Below the pieces are notes generated by a model that was not told the DNA's origin, searched no databases, and saw only the letters and a list, made by a program, of their open reading frames with translations. From Pseudomonadota bacterium (GTDB taxonomy: Bacteria; Pseudomonadota; Alphaproteobacteria; Rhizobiales; Beijerinckiaceae): a DNA stretch of 10,352 nt. The position numbers were made by a program, and so were the translations under genes. The stretch spans positions 1-10,352 of the forward strand of contig JAGTAM010000574.1 of NCBI GenBank assembly GCA_023422485.1, read 5' to 3'. Below are positions 1 through 5,950 of the stretch, piece by piece; position 1 is the first letter of the stretch; each line of letters starts with the position of its first letter.

Positions 1-1598
1 CCGTCGAGGTCGAGGTTCTGCGGGTTGGTCGGCCCCGGCGTCAGGACCTTGATGTTGCCGTCGGCCAGCGTCGTGACCCAGACCGTGCCGGCGAACGGCT
101 TGCCGTCGCCGACCGCGTCGATGCCCAGCGGCGCACCGCCGCCCATCGGCACGACCTGCTTGCCCGCGGCCACGATCTGGCCGGCGGCGCCCACCGTCGT
201 ATCGACCCCGCCGGACGCGTTGCGCGGGATGATGTGGAGATAGCCGGCGAGATCCGTGACGAGGATGGCGCCCTTGATGCTCGTGGTGCCGCCATTGGCC
301 GTCGTCCACGTGGTCGAGGCGGTGTATTCGGCCAGACCGTTGAGCGAGCCCTGGCCGGTATCGAGCGCTCCGTCGCTGATGCCGCCCTCGAAGAACACGC
401 TCTGGCGCGGATCGGCGGTGCCGGCCGGGATCACCGAGTTGAAGTCGGCGGGCAGGCCGGCACTCCCTTGCGGCAGGAAGGTCGCGCCGGTGACGCCCGC
501 CCCCGGCGTCACGATCCAGCCGGCCTGGCCGCCCACCGCCCGCACGAGGTTCGGGTGGCCGCCGTAATAGCCCTCCCCGGTGATCTCGTGGAGCTGATCG
601 TAGTTGAGGCGCTTGGTGCCGCCGTCCTGATCGGGCGTGTTGAGCGGGATCTGGCTCTCGCTCGTGACGACGTTGCCGGCGGCATCCGACGGGCGCCCGC
701 CCCAACCGTTATTGGCGCCGTTGTCGTAGGTGAACATCTTGCCGTCGGAGGTCAGCAGCACGTCGTAGGCGTTGCGGTAGCCCGGCGAGTAGACCTGAAC
801 CGGGCTGCCGGCGGTGATCTTGGCCATGTTGAAGCCGTCGCGGCCGCCGAACGGGCCGCTGACGTCCGAGCCGTCCGGGTTCTCGTTGCCCGCCGTGCCG
901 TTGTTGGGCCGGTAGGGGTCGTCGAGGGTCGGCAGGTCGTAGAGGTAGGGGTTGAGGCCGTTCGGGTCCTTGAGCGTCATGGCGTCGAGCGCGGTGAGAT
1001 CGACCTTGAGCACCGCCGCCGAATAGGCGAATTCCGGCAGACCCGCGAAGTTGTTGGAGGGGGCGCCGGCATTGGTGTTGCCGCCCACCGCCACGTAGAG
1101 CGTCTTCCCGTCCGGCGAGATCGCCATGCCGTTGGCGGAGTGGTTCTCCTCCGAGCGGGGCAGGCCACGCACGAGATCGACCTTCTTCCACGTATCGGTC
1201 GCGGAATCGAAGGTGAGGCGCGAGATGATCGACGAGTTGGTGTCGAGATTCGTGTCCTCGCCGCCGTTGCCCGCACCGATGCGGGGGTCGCTCGACGTGA
1301 CGTAGACGACGGGTTTGTCGGCGGTGCCGGTGACGAGGATGCCGGTGACCTGCCGCTCCTTCAGGCTCGCGTTCAGCGTGCCGTCGTCGTTGTGGTTCGG
1401 CAGGTTCAGGATCAGGTCGATCGTTTCGGTATTGGTGACGATGTAGCCGTTGCCGTTCTGAGCAACCGTCAGGGCCTTGATGCTGCCGAACCGCTCGGCG
1501 ACGTAGAGGCGTCCGTCCGGCCCCCATTGCAGGGCCGAGGCCAGCCCCGAATACCCGGCAAGTGTCGACTGGGAAAACGTCACGTCGGCCATGGTCAT
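1..1598 (-). CDS. PQQ-type glucose/sorbosone dehydrogenase propeller protein, partial (C-terminus beyond left edge)
   Basis: The minus-strand frame from ATG at 1598 is open to the window edge (532 codons), so the C-terminus is not seen. The translation has beta-propeller motifs of the soluble PQQ sugar dehydrogenase (GDH/YliI) family: DGRLYVAERFG (28-38), HSANGMAISPDGKTLYVAVG (153-172), then GYRNAYD (from about 273) followed by SDGKMFTYDNG, and HEITGEGYYGGHPN (337-350). H153 and R275 sit in motifs resembling those around catalytic H144 and R228 of Acinetobacter soluble GDH; this alignment is by eye. Such enzymes oxidise sugars or aldoses with PQQ and calcium. The N-terminus (MTMADVTFSQSTLAGYSG) is not a signal peptide, so the protein is cytosolic or, more likely, exported by a type I system through C-terminal repeats outside the window (inference). 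A G-run lies just before the start; a second ATG at 1592 is possible. Family call good, substrate unknown. Confidence 0.75.
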   Translation of the reverse strand, partial: MTMADVTFSQSTLAGYSGLASALQWGPDGRLYVAERFGSIKALTVAQNGNGYIVTNTETIDLILNLPNHNDDGTLNASLKERQVTGILVTGTADKPVVYVTSSDPRIGAGNGGEDTNLDTNSSIISRLTFDSATDTWKKVDLVRGLPRSEENHSANGMAISPDGKTLYVAVGGNTNAGAPSNNFAGLPEFAYSAAVLKVDLTALDAMTLKDPNGLNPYLYDLPTLDDPYRPNNGTAGNENPDGSDVSGPFGGRDGFNMAKITAGSPVQVYSPGYRNAYDVLLTSDGKMFTYDNGANNGWGGRPSDAAGNVVTSESQIPLNTPDQDGGTKRLNYDQLHEITGEGYYGGHPNLVRAVGGQAGWIVTPGAGVTGATFLPQGSAGLPADFNSVIPAGTADPRQSVFFEGGISDGALDTGQGSLNGLAEYTASTTWTTANGGTTSIKGAILVTDLAGYLHIIPRNASGGVDTTVGAAGQIVAAGKQVVPMGGGAPLGIDAVGDGKPFAGTVWVTTLADGNIKVLTPGPTNPQNLDLD

Positions 1599-1919
1599 GC
1601 CCCCCCCGCATCCTGCTTGGCATCAAGCTCGGGGCCGACCGTATCCGCACCCGATCCGGGCTTCATGCGCGCAGCGGTATTCCGTGGCGTTCTTCCGGGC
1701 TAGCGCGCCGTGAGCCGAAGGAGAGGCTGGCTCGGCGAAAGAGCATGCGCGGGAACAAGGGGGTGACGGGGCGGTCCGACGCCGTGGCCACCGATATGCC
1801 GAAAGGATGAGGGGCGGGAACGACGTTCGGGCGATGCCGCTGCCCCGGCCATCCCCCGTTTCGGCCTTCCGGCGGGCTCCGGCCCTGGCGGCACGGCCCC
1901 GGAGCCGGACGTTCCGCGC
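1599..1919. other. Intergenic stretch without a supported gene
   Basis: The 321 bases lie between the stop of the 67-aa minus-strand ORF and the start of the sugar dehydrogenase gene. Several frames are open on both strands, but the translations are Arg/Pro/Ser-rich and no start has a credible ribosome binding site. The only clear structure is the GC-rich inverted repeat at 1875-1906. The part nearest 1598 presumably holds the dehydrogenase promoter, but no convincing -35/-10 pair was recognised. Confidence 0.5.
1875..1906 (-). terminator. GC-rich hairpin after the 67-aa ORF, possible terminator
   Basis: GGCTCCGG (1875-1882) and CCGGAGCC (1899-1906) form a perfect 8-bp stem around a 16-nt loop, starting 13 nt past the stop codon of the minus-strand ORF. 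No T-tract follows in the direction of transcription, so it may only stabilise the 3' end or need Rho. Confidence 0.4.
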
Positions 1920-2123
1920 TCAGATAAAGTGGCGGTAGACGATGGAGCGGGCCGCCTCCTCGCCGTCACCGTCGCGATCGACGCTCGCGGTGCGGCCCTC
2001 CGCCAGGCCGATCATCGAGACGAGCGCGAGTGGAATCACCTTCGGCAGGAAACGGGCGAGGTGACGCGCGGAGGATGCGAGGCCGCGCGCGGACTGAAAC
2101 AGGATCGTCGTCAGGATCGTCAT
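1920..2123 (-). CDS. Hypothetical small protein (67 aa)
   Basis: Not recognised. The ATG at 2123 is preceded by AAGGGAG with a 9-nt spacer, a good Shine-Dalgarno site that decides this start over longer in-frame extensions. Codons have the strong G/C third positions expected of real genes here. The N-terminal half is a basic amphipathic stretch (FQSARGLASSARHLARFLPK), followed by a moderately hydrophobic segment (VIPLALVSMIGLAEG, about 30-44) and a charged tail with an acidic DRDGDGEE patch (about 49-56). It could be a single-pass membrane peptide or a peripheral amphipathic protein; the membrane call is weak. It lies 139 bp downstream of the 32-aa ORF on the same strand and is followed by a GC-rich stem. 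Function unknown. Confidence 0.55.
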   Translation of the reverse strand: MTILTTILFQSARGLASSARHLARFLPKVIPLALVSMIGLAEGRTASVDRDGDGEEAARSIVYRHFI

Positions 2124-2262
2124 GCGGAAGGTCTCCCTTCGCCGGCAGCCGCGCCACGATACCCGATCGGTGATGCCGCATTGTGTCGGAAATCGGCAGG
2201 GCGCCGCGCCGGAGCGCCGCCCGGCCCGGATCGTCCTGTCCGGATCCTGCGGCCGCGGGTGA

Positions 2263-2361
2263 TCAGGACGTGGGGCGACGGCGGCCGAAAGCCCAGGTGC
2301 CGACGGCCAGGGCCCCCACCGGGGCAACAAGGAGAGCGATCACGGACAGCATGCTCGACAT
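2263..2361 (-). CDS. Putative single-span membrane microprotein (32 aa)
   Basis: Not recognised. The minus-strand ORF from ATG 2361 to TGA 2263 encodes 32 residues: MSSMLS, a strongly hydrophobic segment VIALLVAPVGALAVGTWAF (7-25), then a positively charged end GRRRPTS. That is the layout of a one-pass inner-membrane peptide with its basic tail in the cytoplasm. AGAGAGG lies 8 nt before the ATG, a plausible ribosome binding site; an internal ATG at codon 4 has no good site. It is the first gene of the minus-strand side of a divergent region and may share a transcript with the 67-aa ORF 139 bp downstream. Small size limits certainty: hydrophobic 30-codon frames can arise by chance in GC-rich DNA. 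Confidence 0.5.
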   Translation of the reverse strand: MSSMLSVIALLVAPVGALAVGTWAFGRRRPTS

Positions 2362-2387
2362 GGATGGGGCCTCTCTCGCCGCAATGG

Positions 2388-2412
2388 GATCGGCTCCCGA
2401 TCATTCATGATC
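2388..2412. promoter_or_regulatory. Two overlapping dyads in the divergent upstream region
   Basis: GATCGG-CTC-CCGATC (2388-2402) overlaps GATCA-TTCA-TGATC (2399-2412). They lie 27 to 51 nt upstream of the 32-aa ORF start and within the roughly 256-bp divergent spacer shared with the 92-aa gene. The two structures are mutually exclusive in a transcript, so they may be operator half-sites. No regulator is known; low confidence. Confidence 0.3.
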
Positions 2413-2617
2413 CGCGGAGCCGTTACGCCTGCCTAACATGAAATATCATTCGGTCCACGGGCGAATTGATCACTATTTCGCAAGAATGCGGCCCGAGACG
2501 CCGTCCCGTTCGGCGGGGCTTCCCGGCCGGGGTTGGGACCGGACGTCCCGATCCGGCACAGGATGCGCTGGCATCCCGCTCGCACCGGCGCCGCCGTGTC
2601 GTTCGCGGAAAGGCGTC

Positions 2618-2896
2618 ATGTTTCCCAAACTGGTCGGGTCTCTCGCTCTCCTCGTGGCCGGATCCGTTCTCCTCCATACTTGGGAGATGCCGCGCTGGGT
2701 GATCGCAACCCTGTGCGCCATCGGGACGGCTGCGCCCGTTCTGCTCATCGCGCCCGCCCTGGAGCGGACGATTACTCCGACCGCGACGATGCCGGACCGC
2801 GCGACGCCGAAGGGGCCCGCGCCGGTCTTCGAGGGAATCTGGGATCCGCTCGACCATCGGCAGGTTCTGAGCGGATCGTCCGGAACGGATCTCTAG
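2618..2896 (+). CDS. Hypothetical two-span membrane protein (92 aa)
   Basis: Not recognised. ATG 2618 is preceded by GGAAAGG (GCGGAAAGGCGTC-ATG), a Shine-Dalgarno match with a short spacer. The frame is open upstream to 2438, but that extension is Arg/Pro/Ser-rich and not protein-like, so the internal start is preferred. Residues about 5-20 (LVGSLALLVAGSVLLH) and about 28-46 (VIATLCAIGTAAPVLLIAP) are hydrophobic and separated by a short WEMPRW turn, which suggests a helical hairpin in the inner membrane. The second half (about 50-92) is polar and Pro/Thr-rich without a known motif. The gene is divergent from the two minus-strand small ORFs and is followed immediately by a 9-bp stem. It is probably monocistronic and unrelated to the siderophore operon, which starts about 400 bp later. 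Confidence 0.6.
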   Translation: MFPKLVGSLALLVAGSVLLHTWEMPRWVIATLCAIGTAAPVLLIAPALERTITPTATMPDRATPKGPAPVFEGIWDPLDHRQVLSGSSGTDL

Positions 2897-2897
2897 A

Positions 2898-2926
2898 CCG
2901 TCGACCTGATTGCATCCGGTCGACGG
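2898..2926 (+). terminator. Hairpin after the 92-aa gene, probable terminator stem
   Basis: CCGTCGACC (2898-2906) and GGTCGACGG (2918-2926) are perfect 9-bp inverted repeats with an 11-nt loop, beginning one base after the TAG stop at 2894-2896. The position is typical of a terminator, but no T-tract follows (CCCTCGGTCCTT). Confidence 0.5.
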
Positions 2927-2954
2927 CCCTCGGTCCTTGGCGGGTCACGCGTTC

Positions 2955-2985
2955 TTTCGACGAACCGGCATCCACCTCGTCGAAA
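2955..2985. repeat. 9-bp inverted repeat TTTCGACGA-N13-TCGTCGAAA
   Basis: The arms at 2955-2963 and 2977-2985 are perfect reverse complements with a 13-nt spacer, lying 29 bp after the previous stem. It could be a second transcript-end hairpin, part of a small RNA, or an operator. A T-run flanks it only when read on the minus strand near 2957-2955 (TTTCGACGA arm), which is not diagnostic. Confidence 0.4.
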
Positions 2986-3174
2986 AGCACTCTCGAACGC
3001 CGTTCCTTGAGGCTGACCGCGAGACATCGGGAACCGATGCGCCTCCCGGCCGGCAGCCGCGCTCGCAAAGCCCGCTGCCACGGCCGGCCGATGCATCGCC
3101 GCAACAGGTTGTCAAAAATATCGAACAAGTAGAATGGTTGCGCACAAGCGACGATACGAGATCAAGTATTTGTA

Positions 3175-3191
3175 TTTATAACAGTTATAAA
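3175..3191. promoter_or_regulatory. 17-bp palindrome TTTATAACAGTTATAAA upstream of the receptor gene
   Basis: Perfect dyad with 8-bp arms around a central A, about 104 bp before the receptor ATG and inside the AT-rich block. It looks like a regulator binding site or an operator over a promoter, since each arm contains a TATAA-like core. It does not match the canonical Fur box or the Rhizobiales Irr or RirA boxes as I know them, so the regulator is unassigned. The GTTATAA core recurs at 3262-3268. Confidence 0.5.
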
Positions 3192-3253
3192 ACATAGATC
3201 TTGCATGCATCATTCGCTCTTTGCCATACGCGGCACACAGTTCGTTGTGTCTT

Positions 3254-3274
3254 CTTAGGTCGTTATAACCTAAG
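3254..3274. promoter_or_regulatory. Dyad CTTAGGT-N7-ACCTAAG close to the receptor start
   Basis: Perfect 7-bp arms (3254-3260 and 3268-3274) around CGTTATA, ending 20 nt before the receptor ATG. It could be an operator or a leader hairpin next to the ribosome binding region. A small hairpin (ACACAG-UUCG-UUGUGU, 3235-3250) lies just upstream. Confidence 0.45.
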
Positions 3275-3294
3275 TTAAAAGCGTTCCGGAAAAG

Positions 3295-5637
3295 ATGTTC
3301 GAAGATCGTGCCGCTTCCACTCGGCCGGCCCCGCGTGCGGGCTGGATTTCACGCTTGCTGGCCTCGACGGTCCTGTCGGGAACGGCCCTGTGCGGCCTCG
3401 CCGGGACGGGCCTCGCACAGGAGGCCGCCGGCGCGGTCGAACTGTCCGAACTGAGCGTGACCGGCCAGGGACGCGGCGCGACGCTCGGCGGCGCGCTCTA
3501 CGGCCCCGGCGGCGCCCTGGGGGCGGTCCCGGGCTATGTCGCCAGCCGCAGCACGGTGGCGACCAAGACCGACACGCCGATCCTGGAGACCGCCCAGTCG
3601 ATCTCCGTCGTCGGCCGCAAGCAGATCGAGGACCAGAACGCGCTCACCATAAATCAGGCGCTGCGCTACACGCCGAGCGTCACCACGGAGCAGCGCGGCG
3701 GCGCCGGCTCGACCCGGCTGGAGCAGTTCTACATCCGCGGCTTCACCGCCCCGATCTTCCTCGACGGCCTGCCGCTGCCCGGCAGCCGCGACGCCTCCCC
3801 CACCATCGATCCCTATCGCCTGGAGCGGGTCGACATCATCAAGGGGCCGGCCTCGGTGCTCTACGGGCAGTCGGGTCCGGGCGGCATCGTCAACCTCGTC
3901 TCCAAGGTGCCCCAGTTCGTCCGCCACGGCGAGATCTTCGTGCAGGGCGGCGGCTTCAGCGAGGTGCGCGGCGGCTTCGACGTCGGCGGCCCCGTGGGCG
4001 ACGGCACGGGTGGCGTGGCCGACCAGTTCGCCTACCGGGTGGTGGGGCTGGGCTGGAAGGGCGACGGGCCGGCGGTGACGACGCAGGTCGAGCGCTTCTT
4101 CATCAATCCGAGCCTGACCTGGCGGCCCGACGCGGACACGCAGCTCACGATCATCGGCAACTACCAGCGCGATCCGTTCTCCGGCTTCTACGGCGGCTTC
4201 CCGGCGGTCGGCACGGTGTTTGCCCGCAACTTCGGCAACGGCGTGTTCGGGCGCCTGCCGGTCGACTTCTACGACGGCGACCGCGGCATCGAGCGCTCCG
4301 ACCGGACCCAGGCCTCGATCAGCTACCTGTTCGACCACCGCCTCAACGAGAACCTGCGCTTCCACTCCGCCGGACGCTACCTGCGCACCGAGGGCGACTA
4401 CCGCAGCGTCTACAGCGCCTTCAACGCGCAGAACGGCCCCTTCGCCAGCGGCCCGATCATCCCCCGTGCGGTGACCGGCTCGCAGGTCGGCATCGACGCC
4501 TGGACCATCGACAACAATTTCGTGGCCAATTTCGAGACCGGGCCGGTGGCGCACACGGCGCTCCTCGGCGTCGATCACCGCACCTTCCGCACCCGCACGC
4601 TGGGCGCGCCCTTCCCGGCGGCACCGGGCCTGAACGCGCTCAATCCGAACTACGACATGAACATCGCGTTCCCGGCCTTCACCACGGACGCGACCATCAC
4701 CGCCGAGCAGACCGGCGTCTACTTCCAGGACCAGATCAAGTTCGACCGGCTCGTCCTGACGCTCGGCGGGCGCTACGACGTCGCCCGGCAGAGCGGCCCG
4801 ACGCGCACGCTCGCCACCGGCGCCCTGGCGATCCAGAACGTCCCGGCCGACGCCTTCACCGGGCGCGCCAGCCTGCTCTACCTGTTCGACAACGGCATCG
4901 CCCCGTACGTCTCCTACAGCGAGGCGTTCGAGCCGATCGCCACGGGCCGCATCTTCGACACCGCCTTCGGGACGGTCGGGCGCATCCCGGACCCGGTCTC
5001 CAGCAACCAGTACGAGGCGGGCATCAAGTACCAGCCCCCCGGCACCGACATCCTGCTCACGGCCGCCGCCTTCGACATCCGCCGCTCCAACGCGACGCAG
5101 CCCGACCCGAACAACAGCGGCTTCGTGGTGCAGACCGGCGAGGTCGGCGTGCAGGGCATCGAGTTCGAGGCGCGGGCCAACATCAATGACAACCTGACCC
5201 TGATCGGCGGCTTCTCGATCCTCGACATCAAGAACACCCGCGACATCACCAACACCACCAACGACCTCACCGGGCAGCCGGTGCCGCTGCTGGGCCGCAG
5301 CCCGGTGCTGGTGCCCGATTCCACCGCCTCGCTGTTCGCCGATTACCGCTTCACCGACGGGCCGCTCCTCGGCCTTCAGGTCGGCGGCGGCGTGCGGTAC
5401 CTCGGCCCCTCCTGGGGCGATCCGGCCAACACCTTCAAGGTGCCGGAGAGCGTGCTCGTGGATGCGGTCGCGAGCTACGACCTGAAATATCTCGACGCGA
5501 CGCTTCAGGGCTTCCAGCTTCAGCTCAACGCCCAGAACCTCCTCGACGAGCGCTACGTGACCGGGTGCTTCTCCTATTCGGGTTGCTATTACGGCCTGCC
5601 GCGCACCGTCTATGCAACCCTGCGCTACCGCTGGTAG
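3295..5637 (+). CDS. TonB-dependent ferric siderophore receptor
   Basis: This outer-membrane receptor (780 aa) imports a ferric siderophore with energy from TonB-ExbBD. Signal peptide: basic n-region to R20, hydrophobic 21-41, likely cut at GLA|QE (41/42). A TonB-box-like ELSVTG follows at 52-57. The plug (about 94-206) has classic siderophore-receptor motifs: TPILETAQSISVV, FYIRGF, FLDGLPLP, RLERVDIIKGPASVLYGQ and PGGIVNLVSK. The rest is a beta-barrel that ends in YATLRYRW, with the terminal aromatic residue expected for BAM insertion. Two cysteines near the end (GCFSYSGCYYG) resemble the C-terminal pair of FhuA/FoxA-type receptors. Length suits the TIGR01783 family, and the PepSY neighbour suggests a hydroxamate such as ferrioxamine or ferrichrome (inference). 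The Shine-Dalgarno site is weak (GGAAAAG-ATG). It is the first gene of the operon; the dyads upstream are candidate iron-control sites. Confidence 0.93.
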   Translation: MFEDRAASTRPAPRAGWISRLLASTVLSGTALCGLAGTGLAQEAAGAVELSELSVTGQGRGATLGGALYGPGGALGAVPGYVASRSTVATKTDTPILETAQSISVVGRKQIEDQNALTINQALRYTPSVTTEQRGGAGSTRLEQFYIRGFTAPIFLDGLPLPGSRDASPTIDPYRLERVDIIKGPASVLYGQSGPGGIVNLVSKVPQFVRHGEIFVQGGGFSEVRGGFDVGGPVGDGTGGVADQFAYRVVGLGWKGDGPAVTTQVERFFINPSLTWRPDADTQLTIIGNYQRDPFSGFYGGFPAVGTVFARNFGNGVFGRLPVDFYDGDRGIERSDRTQASISYLFDHRLNENLRFHSAGRYLRTEGDYRSVYSAFNAQNGPFASGPIIPRAVTGSQVGIDAWTIDNNFVANFETGPVAHTALLGVDHRTFRTRTLGAPFPAAPGLNALNPNYDMNIAFPAFTTDATITAEQTGVYFQDQIKFDRLVLTLGGRYDVARQSGPTRTLATGALAIQNVPADAFTGRASLLYLFDNGIAPYVSYSEAFEPIATGRIFDTAFGTVGRIPDPVSSNQYEAGIKYQPPGTDILLTAAAFDIRRSNATQPDPNNSGFVVQTGEVGVQGIEFEARANINDNLTLIGGFSILDIKNTRDITNTTNDLTGQPVPLLGRSPVLVPDSTASLFADYRFTDGPLLGLQVGGGVRYLGPSWGDPANTFKVPESVLVDAVASYDLKYLDATLQGFQLQLNAQNLLDERYVTGCFSYSGCYYGLPRTVYATLRYRW

Positions 5638-5647
5638 GAGGCCTCGC

Positions 5648-5950
5648 ATGGCGGCACAGGGCAGAACGACGGCGCGTGAGCGGGCCTCCGTGGCCGGCCG
5701 GGTCGTGCTGGCGGCGGGCGGCGGCTACGGCGTCGCGGCGCTCGCCACCGCGCTGCTGTCGCTGACCCTGCCGATGGCGCGCTCCGAGGCGGTGGCGAGC
5801 GCGACGCTCGTCAGCTTTGCCGTGATGGCGGGCATCGTCGTGCTGGTCTTCTCGACGCGCACCTTCCTGCGGGCGCTGCTCACCGTCGCCGGCACGGCCC
5901 TCGTGCTCGGTGCCCTCCTCTGGCTGGCGATGGGAGGATCCGCGCCATGA
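5648..5950 (+). CDS. DUF3649-type small membrane protein of the siderophore operon
   Basis: A 100-aa protein. AGGAGG (5636-5641) overlaps the receptor stop and sits 6 nt before ATG 5648, which fixes this start over an upstream in-frame ATG at 5612. After a basic N-terminus (AAQGRTTARERASVAGR) it has about three hydrophobic segments: 22-38, 47-67 and 75-94. The middle pattern (LTLPMARSEAVASATLVSF) fits the DUF3649 family, which accompanies TonB siderophore receptors and PepSY-TM proteins in Pseudomonas and others. It would sit in the inner membrane. Its biochemical role is not known to me; a subunit or assembly partner of the PepSY-TM protein is the natural inference. Its stop overlaps the next start (ATGA), so the two are probably translationally coupled. 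Confidence 0.8.
   Translation: MAAQGRTTARERASVAGRVVLAAGGGYGVAALATALLSLTLPMARSEAVASATLVSFAVMAGIVVLVFSTRTFLRALLTVAGTALVLGALLWLAMGGSAP

Larger units (their letters stand above)
2897..3294. other. Intergenic stretch with inverted repeats and an AT-rich promoter/leader
   Basis: No coding frame here is credible. The first part (to about 3110) is GC-rich and carries three inverted repeats: 2898-2926, 2955-2985 and GGCAGC/GCTGCC at 3052-3057/3074-3079. The second part (3131-3290) falls to about 41% GC by hand count (65 of 160 bases) and should hold the receptor promoter: it contains the palindrome at 3175-3191, a small UUCG-loop hairpin at 3235-3250 and the dyad at 3254-3274. Several TATAA-like boxes are present, but no single promoter could be chosen. 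Confidence 0.6.

Noticed and set aside
709..1650. A 313-codon minus-strand frame beginning upstream of the dehydrogenase start
   Set aside because: It is a different frame from the one with propeller motifs, and its product is Arg/Gln/His-rich nonsense.
234..1703. A 489-codon plus-strand open frame across the sugar dehydrogenase gene
   Set aside because: The minus-strand frame carries recognisable propeller motifs, while this one is compositional shadow.
2772..3128. Minus-strand frame of 118 codons across the spacer before the receptor
   Set aside because: Arg-rich translation, no good ribosome site, and it overlaps the stronger 92-aa gene and the inverted repeats.
3131..3290. AT-rich block as a possible insertion scar or mobile-element remnant
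   Set aside because: No terminal repeats, target-site duplication or transposase fragment; promoter and leader function explains the composition better.
3349..5649. A 766-codon open frame antisense to the TonB receptor gene
   Set aside because: Its translation is Val/Gly/Ala/Arg/Glu-rich without motifs, a mirror of GC-biased codons in the receptor gene, which has clear family motifs and a signal peptide.
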